Source: Ophiocordyceps camponoti-saundersi (nom. inval.)
Taxonomy: Eukaryota; Ascomycota; Sordariomycetes; Hypocreales; Ophiocordycipitaceae
Assembly (NCBI GenBank): GCA_003339415.1
Contig: PDHQ01000036.1
Location: 37,426-101,425 of the forward strand
Length of the DNA: 64,000 nucleotides
Direction: 5' to 3'
Shown piece after piece: positions 42,242 to 53,595 of the stretch (positions are counted from its first letter, which is position 1; each line of letters starts with the position of its first letter). Under the pieces are notes generated by a model. It was not told the DNA's origin and did no database searches. It saw only the letters and a program-made list of their open reading frames with translations. Made by a program: the position numbers and the translations under genes.

Positions 42242-43269
42242 ATGTCTTACCGCGGAGACGACGATGTGAGTCTCTACTAGATATTCACCTCACTTGCAAA
42301 CCGTCAGCTGATGAACGTTGATAGAACTACGGCTCCGGAGGCCGCACCGGCGGAAACGACTCCTACGGCTCCGGCGGCCGAACCGGAGGTAACGACTCTT
42401 ACGGCTCCGGCGGCCGAACCGGAGGCAACGACTCCTACGGCTCCAGCGGCCGCGGTGACTCATACGGTTCCGGAAACGACTCCTACGGCTCCGGAGGTCG
42501 AACCGGCGGTAACGATTCCTACGGCTCCAGCGGCCGCACCGGCGGAAGCGATTCTTACGGCTCCGGCGGCCGAACCGGCGGCAGCGACTTCTACGGCTCC
42601 GGAGGAAACAACTTCGGCTCCGGAGGGAACGACTCCTACGGCTCCGGAGGCCGTACCGGCGGCAGCGATTCCTACGGCTCCAGCGGTCGCACCGGTGGAA
42701 GCGATACCTATGGCTCCAGCGGACGAACAGGCGGCAGCGACTCCTACGGCTCCGGAGGCAATGACTCGTACGGATCTGGAGGCCGTACCAGCGGAAGCGA
42801 CTCGTACGGCTCGGGTGGGAACAAGTACGGCTCCGGAGGCAACGACTCCTACGGCTCCAGCGGGAACGACTCCTACGGTTCTGGCGGTAACAAGTACGGC
42901 GGTTCCGGAGGGAGCGACTCCTACGGCTCCGGAGGGAACAAGTTCGGTTCCGGGGGCAACGATTCCTACGGCTCAAGCGGCAACGACTCTTACGGCTCCG
43001 GGGGTAACAAGTATGGTTCCAGCGGCAACGATTCCTATGGTTCCAGCGGTAACAAGTACGGCTCCGGAGGTAACGATTCCTACGGCTCAAGTGGAAACGA
43101 CTCCTACGGCTCAGGCGGGAAGGACTCGTACGGTTCCAGCGGTAACAAGGGCAGCGATAGCACCATGGGTAAGCTCATGGAGAAGGCGGGTGACATCCTC
43201 GGTAGCCGGAAGCTGGAGGAGCGGGGACAGGAGAAGCGTAATGAGAAGGGCGGTAGCAGTGGTTATTAG
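42242..43269 (+). CDS. Gly/Ser/Tyr-rich tandem-repeat stress-type protein (DDR48-like)
   Basis: Two exons: 42242..42265 (24 nt, MSYRGDDD) and 42325..43269; 322 residues. The donor GTGAGT and acceptor GATAG flank a 59-bp intron. The body is about 30 copies of a Y-G-S unit. The N-terminal half uses a 12-residue unit of the form S-Y-G-S-G-G-R-T-G-G-N/S-D; the C-terminal half uses shorter S-Y-G-S-S/G-G-N-D and K-Y-G-S units, so Arg is replaced by Lys. A non-repetitive tail STMGKLMEKAGDILGSRKL then EERGQEKRNEKGG is helical. The composition recalls yeast Ddr48, a stress-induced low-complexity protein. Disordered and probably condensate-prone (inference). The opposite strand also stays open for 266 codons, a by-product of the repeat. 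Confidence 0.85.
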
Positions 43270-43511
43270 GTGAGAGGTGGTTTCAAGATGAATTATGCAC
43301 AGTAAAAGGAGAGGTAGTTTGTTGATTCTATCGTCTTGAGAAAGAAAAGAGGACGTTGTGTTTGATGATGATGCTGAATCGTGAATATTCATGGTCTGTG
43401 TGAGTAAGTAAGTATGCTCCCTGTACGTGTATCTATGCATGTCTTCGTCAAAGTCATCCATCCCAACCAACTCATACTCAACATGAGTGAACCGTGTTCT
43501 CCCCTTCTTCA

Positions 43512-45413
43512 TCACTCAACAAAACGCCGACGACGACGCGAGTGACGTCTGAAGCGACATTGTCCATCGCTCGTAACGAGCTTCTTCTCCACCTTAATCA
43601 ACAGCGCGGCTCCCTTAGCGACGGACCCGCAGGCATCGCGCAAGGGAACGAAGCGATACCCCTGACCCAACCGATCAAGGCGGACGCAAGCCCACGCCGC
43701 CAGGTCATCGCGACCTATCTCGTCGTCGCGGATGGTGAAGCGGACAAAGGTGAGTTCGGGGACGAGGCCCGAGATGGCGGCGAAGTGAAACTTTTCCGCA
43801 CCAAAATCGACGTCGCGGCCGCGATGGGTGCGTGTTCGTGCCTTGAGAAGGGTAACGGTATCACCCTCTTCGTCTCTGTACTCTTCTTCGTCCTTGTCGT
43901 CGTCCAAGGATGGCGTAGCGAGGCCACCGTCGGACCCCTCGACGTGAATCTCTGTCTTGACGTAAGGGTGGAAACGTCTTGCTGATGTGTCGTATAGCGG
44001 AAGCGGGATGGCCTGGCCGGCGAGGAAGGTGATGGTAAGGAAGAGTGTCTGCCGACGTGGGCTAACGGGCGACGCGAGACGAGGGCGGAAGCCTGTAATG
44101 ACGAACAACTGTCAGTTCCTTTTTCTTACTCCTGGTCTGTCTACCAAGATTAGGGAAATATCCTTTCTTATCTTACCTTCTGGCTTGAGGACGTAGCCAT
44201 CGGAGTCGGCAAACATTCCCTCGTTGAGCATCATGCCCTCGTCCGTCTGCTGCCAGTTTAGGGCGACGATCTGAGCGCCGGCAGCCCAGAAGACGGGTGG
44301 ATAGACATTCGAGGAGGCGATACGCAACCCAGAGGGGTAGACGCGCATCAGATAGTCGCGGTTATGCTCGAACAGCTCGCTCGGGTTCTTATCATCGTGG
44401 TCGAGAAACTTACTCTCAGAGAGAGAAAAGATGTGGGTGGGCATGGAGGCCTCCGGTTGAGTCCAGGTCTTGAAGGAGACGGCCTGGGTGTAGATTCCGA
44501 GTCGGCTGAGAGCGTGAGTAATCTTGGAGACTGGCGGGGCCGCCTCGTCGTTGCTACCGCCCAAGTCTTGATCGACATGCTTGACCTTGACGAGAATCTT
44601 CCGCCGAAGAGAGTCGGGACTCGGCAGCGAAGACGGCGCGGTCGAGGGTGTCGTCACCAGAAACCCTCGCCAGGCGTCCTTCATGATGTCGACCATGACG
44701 GCCTGCTGACGCGGGCTGCAATGAACCTCGAGGCTGACAATGAGCGGCAAGTCGGTGAAGGCAAAGGCGCTCTCGCGGATGGCATGGCAGACGTCTCGAA
44801 AGGGCACATGGCGCGTCAGGGTGTAACCGTGAAGGACGCGTGGCTCTATCTCCATGTCCTCTTCATGAACCGTCTCATCCTTCTTTCCGAGGCTCGTCTT
44901 TTCCAGGCGAGCGGCGAGAGACTCTGGCAGTCGTTCCCTGAGGCTGTCGAGCCTGCTCTTGTGCTTTTCCTCGCTGCTGCTACTATCCGAGACGTCTTCG
45001 TAGCCCACGCCATCCCATACGTCGATCTCGACACAGCGACATCCTCTCCGCAGAACCCTCGTGTAAGCCTCAGTCGTGCTGTCGCTGGAGAGCTGGTTGC
45101 CCGTCAGGTAAGTGTTATGACTCGAGTTGATGAAGTAGCTGCACAGGGGCCAGGTGAGATCGCAGGGGGTGACTGGCATGGAAACATTGGCGTCGTTGGA
45201 GCTCATGTATTGAAGAAAGTCTTGTATCGTGATGCTGGAAGGGCCCAACAAGGCGGCAGCCGCGGGTGAGCCATCGTCGGCGTCTTGAACGCGGCGCACA
45301 AACGTCGTGGCCTGGCTTCTCGTCCAGGTCTTTTCGGGACCAGCATGAGACTCGAAGATGCGTCGCAAATAAGGCAGAGTCACCTTTTCGTTTAGTGCCG
45401 ACGGCGGCGCCAT
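43512..45413 (-). CDS. PLC1: Phosphoinositide-specific phospholipase C (delta type)
   Basis: Two exons: complement of 44177..45413 and 43512..44092; 605 residues. The acceptor is ATTACAG with a CTGAC branch just upstream, giving LKPEGFRPRLASP. PLC hydrolyses PIP2 to IP3 and diacylglycerol at the plasma membrane. Domains: short EF-hand-like N-terminus (about 1-85), X domain with SSHNTYLTGNQL (first catalytic His), EIDVWDG and LHGYTLTRHVPF (second catalytic His), a charged X/Y linker, Y domain with RVYPSGLRIASSNVYPPVFW and ALNWQQTDEGMMLNEGMF, and a C-terminal C2 domain from about FRPRLASPVSPRRQTLFLTI. No PH domain is seen, unlike animal PLC-delta. A cluster of GATA motifs lies just upstream. 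Confidence 0.95.
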
Positions 45414-45482
45414 GATGGACTGATTTTGAGTAATGAAGCAGAAGGGGAGAAGCGAGGCTTGCTGTCAGCCTCGTCGTCACTC

Positions 45483-45540
45483 TTATCACGCGCGGCGTCT
45501 GGGGTATCAGCCTATCAGCTTATCAGCCTATCAGATAACC
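45483..45540. promoter_or_regulatory. GATA-site cluster upstream of PLC1
   Basis: TATC cores occur in CTTATCA, GGTATCA, CCTATCA, CTTATCA and CCTATCA, followed by AGATAA, all between 45483 and 45540, 70-130 bp upstream of the PLC1 start on the minus strand. GATA factors (nitrogen, iron or light regulators in fungi) bind HGATAR. Confidence 0.5.
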
Positions 45541-46840
45541 AGCGAATCAACATCGATGTGCGTGATGTGCAAATAGTGTTTGAGGGAGCCTCCCCCCTCG
45601 CGAGCCCCGGAGTGCCTAGTGCCTACCCTTTTGAGCGAAAATCATCCGAACTGTGGATATGCTCTTAGTATGTATGTAAGCAGACGGCACTAACAGACGA
45701 GTAGCAGCCTACCTAGGTAGGTAGGTAGATGCGATTTGCTGCAGTTGCTTCGACGAGACAAAGGGACAGTCAGCTCTTAGTTGACTTCATCTATAGCTGC
45801 CGGCTATTAAGAACCGGTAGCTTTTATGAATATGTATATATGTTAAGCATTGTCACTGTCTTGATAGATGATGCTAATCCCCGGAAGAACTAAACAAGGG
45901 TCTGGTGGGGTTGAGGGGAGGAGCCGGGCCTCGCCCACTCCCCGCCTCCGCTTCCGCCTCCGCTTCCGCCTCCCCCCTCTTCATACCCAAGTAATGCCCT
46001 TGGACCCTCGGAAACAATGGGTTAGGACTGACTCCGGTTGATAACTCGTACACCTGTTTGTAAGTACCTGTATACGATTTATACATCTCTGAGCACACCT
46101 AGTAGTTCATACCTAGGTAGGTAGGTAGGTAGGTAGCAGAGAAGCCGGAAGACACTCTCGTTCAGGGAGTTCCAGTCGTGCAATCACTTGGCAATCTTAG
46201 ACGACTAACAATTTAAATACACGAACAGATATTCGAGAGAATAATCTTTAAATCACCATCAAAGAACTACGAACCAACAATAACCTTGTTAATCCCCGTC
46301 CCTTTCATCGGCAGCCGGCTCGTCAAGTTGGCATTCAGCCTGACGGTAGGCGAAACAGCTACTTGCTGCTCAACTCCCTGCTAGTGATTCCAGAAAGCGT
46401 CGGAATTCTGGAAGAAGCCCAAGGGTGGGGAAAGAACGCCAATGCCTCGGCATATCAGCAACTCCTGGACAAGTCAGAGCCGGCCCGGCAGAGAGTAGCA
46501 AAGCCAGTCTGTCAGAGGAGAAAGAGAAGCTCCTCTTCACGGCGGAGACGGGTTGGATTTGAAAAAGCCTTGCACGACCGATGAGAGAGTTGAGATGATG
46601 CCAATATGATAACCATCATGACTCGTTCATCATCTGATGAGGCCAACTCGGTATGTACATACATACGTGAGGACCTATCTTGCCTCCAGACGAAACGGTC
46701 GTTCTTCTTAGCAATTGCAATGAGTTTGCCGTTTCTGGCAAGGGGAACAGGTTTCGAGTCAAGACGGTCAACGTCGTTTGCAGAAGTGATTCCGTAGGTA
46801 GACGGAAGGGAGCCGGGCTTGACTCGATGCGAGCTTCGAA
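45541..46840. other. Intergenic region, no supported gene
   Basis: 1.3 kb with TAGG tetranucleotide repeats (about 45712-45730 and 46112-46135) and a (CTCCGCTTCCGC)n run (about 45943-45972). A short ORF at 46363-46584 has no recognisable character. The ~162-bp repeat begins to be discernible just downstream. Confidence 0.55.
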
Positions 46841-48060
46841 AACAACCTTGGCCAATGCAACGAGAGGGCATCTATCTACCTCACAGTAGTAATAGACGTG
46901 GCGTGAAGCTCTTCTGTATCCTCTTATTCTTTGACATATTCATAGTGCAAGTTTGACTCGATACCAATACTGGACCTGTCATGATGCAACCATGGTCAAG
47001 GCAGATTCCGATAAGCAGTGAAAGGCATCTGTCTCACAGCAATAGACGTAGCACGTACTATCATACATTCTCTTCCCTCTTACATACTCTTCTCCCGTTA
47101 TGTGGGCTTAGTATGAGTTTGACTTCGTACAGACTTTGGGGGGGGCGGTGCCAATTCTAACGTCGTCACCTCGGCCAAGGCAGACCATGATACGCAACGT
47201 TACGGGGAGCTGTCGTGATATGCCTTATGGAAGAAGACATGACGAAGCTCTTATGCATTTTCTACCTATCTATCCGTATTCAAGCTCGAAATATTTTTGA
47301 CTCGGTACGGATCGAAGGCCGCTATGATGCCGAGGCAGATTATGGTAACGCAACGTCAGGGCATCTTCCGTCATCTGCCTCACGAGAATAATCATGACGA
47401 AGCTCTCCTAAACTCGCTTCTCTTGTACATGGACTCAGTGCCGGCTTGGCTCGGTATGAACTTGGGCCCGTCATGATGCCGCCACCTCGGCCAAGGCAGA
47501 TCATGAGATGCAACGTCAGGTTATCTTCCGTCATCTGCCTTCCGGCAGTAGACATCAAGAAGTCCTCATACATTCGCCCCTCTTATAGGTGGATTTGATG
47601 CAAGCTTGACTCGGCAAGGACTTGGGCCCCTCCTCGAGATGCCACAACCTCGGCCAAGGCAGATCATGATGTGCAAAGTCAGGGCATCTTCCGTTATCTT
47701 CCTTCCTGCAGTAGACATTAAAGAGTTCTCATACACTCCTTCTCTTGTACGTGGATCCGGTGTAAACTTGACTCGGCACGGACTTGGGCCCCTCCTCGAG
47801 ATACCACAGCCTCGACCAAGGCAGATCACGATATGCAACGTCAGGGCATCTGCCGTCATCTACCCCACGGGCGATAGACATGACGAAGCTCTCATACACT
47901 CGCTTCTCTTGCCCGTAGACTTGGTGCAAACTAGACTCAGCACAGACCTAGGCTTGTCATGATGCCGCGACCTCGGCCAAGGCAGATCATGATGTGCAAC
48001 GTCAGGGCATCTGCCGCGATCTGCCTTGCGGTCATGAATGCAGCAACTTCTCATACACGG
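46841..48060. repeat. Tandem array of a ~162-bp repeat (about eight degenerate copies)
   Basis: The anchor CCTCGGCCAAGGCAGATCAT and variants recur with CAGA at about 47002, 47181, 47336, 47497, 47660, 47822 and 47983, that is every 155-179 bp and 161-163 bp for the last four intervals. A weaker copy starts near 46848. Each unit continues with a CAACGTCAGGGCATCTTCC block, a GTAGACATGACGAAGCTCTC block, a TCATACACTCGCTTCTCTTG block and TTGACTCGGCACGGACTTGG. Copies near the downstream gene are most alike; distal ones have decayed. The array ends within the promoter of the 8-Cys secreted protein, whose leader contains a partial copy (CTTCTCATACACGGTCTCTT). Confidence 0.85.
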
Positions 48061-48094
48061 TCTCTTCTTCTGTGTGATTGTATGTGAGTCGAAA

Positions 48095-48104
48095 AGCTAT
48101 TTAA
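48095..48104 (+). promoter_or_regulatory. TATA-like element of the 8-Cys secreted-protein gene
   Basis: AGCTATTTAAGA near 48095-48106, about 165 bp upstream of the start codon, directly after the last partial copy of the tandem repeat and followed by a CA/CT-rich untranslated leader. Confidence 0.4.
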
Positions 48105-48268
48105 GACTGGAGCATCTCCCGTCTCAACCAGATATTCCTCATCAGCTTCTGAACAACCCACAAGACTCACTCAACAACCAACTCAAACCACACATTCTCT
48201 CATCAACAATCTCTCTCTCAACTTCCATCTCTCTTTCTACAACCAAGTCAACAACAAAATCATTCACG

Positions 48269-48647
48269 ATGCGTACCACGTCTTCCATCATCCTCGCCTC
48301 TCTGGCACTCTACGCCGGCGCTGCCTTCGGCGCAAGTACGTAAAAAGGATGAGAAAAAAAAAAGAAAATTCATGACCTTTCAACTGACCGAGTCTCTTTC
48401 TTCCTATCTAGTCACTCCTCGGGCCGAAGACAGTCAGTTCAATGCTGGAAGGACGGGCGGTGGTGGTAGCTACGGTCCAGCCCCGGTTGGCATCAAGGCC
48501 GACTTCAAAGTATGCACCACTTTCGATGATTGTTCCTGGTGCCTGAAGCCCGGAGAGCAAAGGTGCTGCTCCGCCGGTTTTGACACAACGGAGCGCGCTT
48601 GCTCCTGCGTCCCCAAAGGGAAGCTCAGCGAATTGAAGTGCAATTAG
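48269..48647 (+). CDS. Small secreted cysteine-rich protein (candidate effector)
   Basis: Two exons: 48269..48335 and 48412..48647; 100 residues. Intron donor GTACGT, acceptor TATCTAG, joining GAFGA-ITPRAEDS in frame. Signal peptide MRTTSSIILASLALYAGAAFG; a Gly-rich linker (NAGRTGGGGSYGP) follows. The mature domain has eight cysteines in the order VC, DC, WC, RCC, AC, SC, KC. Spacing with one CC pair does not match hydrophobins, which need two. The protein ends four residues after the last conserved block (LSELKCN). The A/C-rich leader before the ATG is typical of strongly expressed fungal genes. Function unknown; small, secreted and cysteine-rich fits an effector or antimicrobial peptide. 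It stands directly downstream of the ~162-bp repeat array. Confidence 0.82.
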
Positions 48648-49587
48648 TCTCTTTTCATGCTTTCTTCTCTGATTATCTACTTTGGTCTGGCTCTGTTTCT
48701 TGTTCGGACGCTCGTTTAGAAATGTAACAGTTTTAGACATCTTCTTATCAACTTCCTGCCGCTTACCATTGTCTCTACCTTGACCTATGTACCCATCGAT
48801 CCGTGCCCCCGTAGCAGAGGATCATCGTGAATCACAGAGCTTTGTAACTAACTTGACAACTTGGGCCTTGGCAGCTCCTTCAACCTGGGCCTTATCTGCG
48901 CCGAGGACTTGATCGGACCAACTTGGAGGCAACGTAGCTAACAGACATCATGGAATCTCGATTCCGATGCTTATATTCAAGTCCATGACGAGAGAGGAAG
49001 TCATCAAGGGCGATACTGTGAAGTCGACATGGTTATCTATCTATTCATCATAGCTCACCAGCATTACTTCTTCTTCTCCATGCCCTCCTCTTCAACTCTA
49101 TAGACTAAATGACAACACCTCAAGAAGAGCCGCCTTAGAATATTTAGTCCATCGCCTGCAAGAACAACGTTTGCCATTTGGATACACCGCAAGCTAGAGC
49201 AGGTAGCCGACCTTGGCAGCAGATGATATGATACCCATGTCACACCGCGTAGATGCGGCGGACCCTAACCCTAAGCTAACCCCATCCAATATTTCCCCAT
49301 TGCCTCCTACTCACACTCCCCAGGCGGTCTATCATCCATGATTAGATGGCCTGTATAAGACCCAGGGTAGACATCACACGTTACGACGCTATCCAAGCTG
49401 GAGTTCCCATCAACTACCTACTCAGTACTAGGGGAACCGCTTTTGAGAATCCCCCAGTAAGTAGTTAGGCGCGAATCATGACCACCTAACCTAACAAGCA
49501 ACAAGTGAAACAAGGGTCCTCAGCTCGACAGCAAAGACTGAGTCCGCTCAGCCTCATCTCGTCCTCTGTCTCGTCCTGATCAACAAG
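48648..49587. other. Intergenic region, no supported gene
   Basis: 0.94 kb. The only notable feature is CCCTAACCCTAA at about 49263-49274, two telomere-type repeats, followed by GCTAACCCC. Ordinary AT-rich sequence otherwise. Confidence 0.5.
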
Positions 49588-52500
49588 TCACTCTCCTTTC
49601 CCAGCGAGAAACGTGTCCAACTCGACGTGAATCCGTAACCCCTTACTCGCCATGCCGTCGTACACGGACCGCAACTCTCCCGGGTCGAGACCCGTCACAA
49701 AGGCCTCCATCATGACATCCTTGGACCAAGGACAACAGCTCAGCGCCCTGTAAAGGACCTGCTGTCCGGCCTTGAGCCCCAGCTGCTTCTGCGACCGACA
49801 GAAGCGGACGTACCAAAGCCACAGCTCCACGCTTGACCGGCACGCCTCGCTCGAAACGGCCTGCTCCAGCGCTGCCCGCGCGCTGTGGACGTTTCCTCGC
49901 GCAAGCTCGTGTCTGACGGCGAACATCCGGCTGCTGACCGTGTCGTGAGCCTTGGCTAGCACCTTTTCTGCGAGTAGCCGCCGCGTCTCGTCCTTAACCC
50001 ATGAACCCGTGTCTGCCCAAGCGAAGAGGCTCAGGAAGATGGTGTTTTGAGGGTATCTGTCGATGAAGCCGGCCAGCTGCTCGCGCACAAACGCTCGTCG
50101 GTAAGGGCTGTGCCGAGAGAGTCAGCGTCTATAGGAAAACACGGATCATGGCCAGCGTCTTGGCATACCCCTTAGTCGAGTGAAAATACAGCATCCTCGA
50201 GGCACCTTGGAGCATCAGCTCGTGAGCCATCTCGCATTTGCTGCCCAAAAACTCGACGTCCTTTGAAATTGACGCAAAGGCTTCCATGGCGGCCGATATG
50301 TTGCCCTGGCTTGTCGACGCCGGCTCAGAGCCTCCCTCGTCTTGCAGGTAAGATAGCAGCGCCAGACACTCCATGTAGCAGCTTGCCATTTCTTGGTCCT
50401 CCTCGTACAGACACCGATGACAGTTTGTCGCAAAGGTTTGACGCGCCTTCAGTATGACAAACGGCGAGACAACGGCAGCGTCTCTTCGAGATCCACGCAA
50501 TGATTCGTCAACGCTTGCGCAGAGGCGTCTCGTTGCCAGTTGTTTATCGCCCTTCTGCAACTCGAGCCAACTCCACGTCTTGAAGAGGAGAAACCCTGTC
50601 GAGGCCGAAGCGAGCTGAGAGAAACAGTCATTAGTCTCCATGACAGAGTCATTAAGGGATACCATGGTTTACCGTAGGAGACTCCAGAGCCGATGCCAAT
50701 ACTTTTTCAGCAAGCTCGACGTTGCCGTTCGCGGACTCGGCCAGCGCGTAGGCGTTGAAAAGTTGCACGTCCGAGGGGTAAAGCTTCAAGAGACCCTTTG
50801 CGTGTTTCTTGACAGAGCTTGGGTCTCTAGCAAAGCGGAGGCCCAAGGAATACAAAGCCAGAGCCGATGTATTGGCCAAATGGATCAGCTGCTTCAACGT
50901 CGTCTCTACCCACGAGATGTCGACGACTTGTTCCTCACGAGCAACGTCGAAGTACTGAAACCAATTGTTGCCGCTGAAAAGCAAACTGGCAGAGATCCTC
51001 GCATGGCAGCAGCCGCTGTCGAACATGGGCCGTTTCCTCTTCGAATCGTCGTCTTGCTCTCCCGCTTCGACATCCCAAAACGGCTGCAACCGTGGATCAG
51101 GGCGAGGCCGAACAATATACTGATCGTTCCACGCCATATCCGTCCATTCGCTGGTCCTGAACGCAGGTGGAAGCCCACAGAAAATGAGGTAGGCGTCGAT
51201 GAGTTGCTGAGTGACATTCATCAACTCGCCCCGAGGCAGGAAAAACAGTAGTGGCTTGATGTCTGAGTACATGACGACTCTGAACGGATCGTCGTCTGTG
51301 CCGGCGTCCATCGTTCTAGCCGGCAAGGCAGCCTTCCTCCCAGAAAGGCGCTCAGCCGTTGCCCATGCATTGTATGGGTCACGCGAAAGCGTCTTCAACA
51401 CCTCGTCGTCTGCCGCGGGAACGGGAGCTTCACCAGTCACCCCGCTCTGCACGTATTGCCTCCAGCCTTGAGCCCCTGACTCGCCGAGTCTTGGCACCTC
51501 ACTCTCCCAGAATTCTCGGAAGTCGGCCAACATCTCAGCCTGGCTCTCAGCGCTTTCTGGCCGGAAAAGGTTAAGCTCCAAGAGACCTTGCCATGCCGCC
51601 ACAGCGAGTTCCTTGTACCCGGCATCGTGGATAAATCTGGTGGCCCTGAGAAAGACGTAGATTGCTTCCGCCAGATCTTGGCTCGATCCAAGACCAGATC
51701 GCGAACAGACGTGATGCAATCGCTGGACCATCATTGTCTTGATGTCCTCGAACTGGATTGTGGCAATACTCGACATGGCATAGTCGATATGCACCCTCCA
51801 CAGGAGAAAACTGCGATGCTCGTCTTCAGAGATTTGCGACCATTTTTTGGAGGCCACGTCCCTCTTCCATATCTTGCCACCTTCGCGCATGAGAGCGATG
51901 AGGACTCTCTCACGATCCTCTGGACGCGACGCATGAGGAAGCGCTGATTCGAGCAAGTGCACTTTGACCTCGGCCAGGCTGCGGGCTGCGTTCTCGGGCA
52001 TACCATTTTCGAACGCCTCGCTGCCCGACAGTAGCAGATCCTGATGGGTGACGAGCTCGAGCCAGGCATCTATGTCGTCTGCATGGTCCTTGACCCGTCT
52101 GTGGAGCTGACTGGATTTCCGTCGCACAGGATCATCATTATCCAATGCACTGGACGTATCCTCATCGTCGCTCCCATCGTGCTCATCACCTGCTTTGACT
52201 TTTGACTCGATCGACCTCCAAGGTGTTGGATCCTCTCCATCAGATGAGTCGCTGTTCACATTGCGCTTTCGTCGTTTCCGCGGACTCTCCAGCCACAGAA
52301 AGTCTTCGTTGTCGTCCTCGTCGTCCTCGTCAGGTCCGGCTCGTCGTGCCCGGAGCCTCACAGGCCGTCGTTTGAGCCACTCTCGGGATTGCAATCCCTC
52401 TCTATCGCGGGAACCAGAAAGGCGTTCGCCATTGAACAGGAGGCTGAAGTTCTGAATCGGTCCGTCACGATGAATGACGAGACGTCCACTCGTCCCCAAG

Positions 52501-52979
52501 ATTCTGCCTCCGCCGTATCGATAATAGGGAGGTATTTTGTATCGATCAGGGCCGTATCGCGTGATGAGGGGATCGCCTTTTGTGTCAATCACGAAGAGGC
52601 CGGGGACGGATGAGACAGGATCTCGTTGAGGCTTGGGTTGTTGGGGCCGAAAGTCTTGCTTCTCCTTTTCTCGACATGATGTTTCGCGCTGATGAGTATC
52701 ACGCTTCTTTGAGTGTGTACGGTGGCTATGTCTGTCTTTACGACCGCCGCTCTCGTCCTCGCCTCTTGACTTTTCTCTCCGTGACCTTCTCTCGGGATCT
52801 GTCGGATATGGCTCTTTGGACTTGAAGGACGAGAACTTGGGGACTCTCAGCTTCTCGTCTTCTTGGTCCTGATCCTTTCGTTTTTCTCTTTTCGTATCAA
52901 GGCTCGACTTTGACTCTGCGGGCTTAAAAGATGAGAACTTGGGCACGCTCAGCTTCGCGTTTTGGTCGCTGGCAGCCAT
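49588..52979 (-). CDS. NRDE2: NRDE-2 / Nrl1 family nuclear RNA-silencing and splicing-linked protein
   Basis: Three exons: complement of 50673..52979, 50169..50614, 49588..50107; 1090 residues. The second intron uses the GTATGC donor inside AAGGGGTATGC, giving HSTKG-PYRRAFVREQ. In the family, NRDE-2/Nrl1 works with the MTR4/Mtl1 helicase and the exosome in nuclear RNA surveillance, and guards splicing and genome stability. Seen: N-terminal repeats of VPKFSSFK, an Arg/Ser/Lys/His-rich segment, the conserved block FVIDTKGDPLITRYG ... YYRYGGGRILG, an acidic stretch, then HAT/TPR-like helices such as DIDAWLELVTHQDLLL and FLLWRVHIDYAMSS through the C-terminus. Length matches the human protein (about 1160). 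An E-box (GCACGTGAC) lies 207 bp upstream. Confidence 0.92.
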
Positions 52980-53595
52980 CGATCATGGTTGACGAGACGT
53001 ATGGTTAAGTGCGTTCAGTCACACATGCACCGCCATGCCGGAGACAGCGGTATCTTGCAGAGAACCTATCGATACGCGATGCGTGGGGTGTTGATTACGC
53101 GCTTCCAAGGTTGCTGAATGAAAGCAGCAGGATTTCACATGAAGCTCGAGATAGAGGTGAGGTATGAATGGCAGCACCTTGGGAGCACGTGACCTGACGT
53201 CGGACATGGTGCACTTCCAGAATTCCAGAATGACGGCATTTTCTCTAGCGAATTAGCCTACCCTAAACCTTCATGAGACCTTCATCTTCAACCTGCCGAA
53301 GCTAGAATATCTTGAGAATACCGTCCGTATACGTTTACTCCTCCGCCCTCTCCTTCTACTCTTCGTGCACACGAGACTCCGTCCTCATACTGCTAGTTGA
53401 ATCATCTGCCACATGCATGTTGTTGCTACTAGGCTTTACAAGGTAAAGCGAGCAAGGCTTTAAATCAGCTCTGCCGTTAGCAGCTCCAGGCCCTCAACAT
53501 TAATTAACACCGCTCATGCACACAAACTTCATCACATTCACGAGTCTTCACTCCCAAAGCGTCCAAATCAGTGAATCCCCTTCCAGCTCGGACTT
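52980..53595. other. Divergent intergenic region NRDE2-TSC10
   Basis: 616 bp containing CACGTGAC (53186-53193) followed by CTGACGTC, and CCCTAAACC near 53262-53270. No gene recognised. Confidence 0.5.
53186..53193. promoter_or_regulatory. E-box upstream of NRDE2
   Basis: CACGTGAC, 207 bp upstream of NRDE2 and 403 bp upstream of TSC10; as at PSO2, a TGACGTC lies close by. Confidence 0.45.

Noticed and set aside
42290..43090. 266-codon Arg/Ser-rich ORF opposite the repeat gene
   Set aside because: By-product of the repeat codons; no start context and no sensible composition. The spliced sense frame gives a recognised repeat architecture.
44364..45269. 301-codon ORF opposite PLC1
   Set aside because: Antisense shadow of a clear phospholipase C.
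47566..47962. Overlapping ORFs on both strands of the 162-bp array as a repeat protein
   Set aside because: Period is close to a multiple of three, so frames stay open by chance, but other copies carry frameshifts and stops; treated as non-coding.
46841..48060. CRISPR-like or RIP-mutated element
   Set aside because: Units are contiguous 162-bp repeats without spacers, and differences between copies are not confined to C-to-T changes.
48269..48647. Hydrophobin
   Set aside because: Eight cysteines but only one CC pair; the hydrophobin pattern needs two CC pairs at fixed places.
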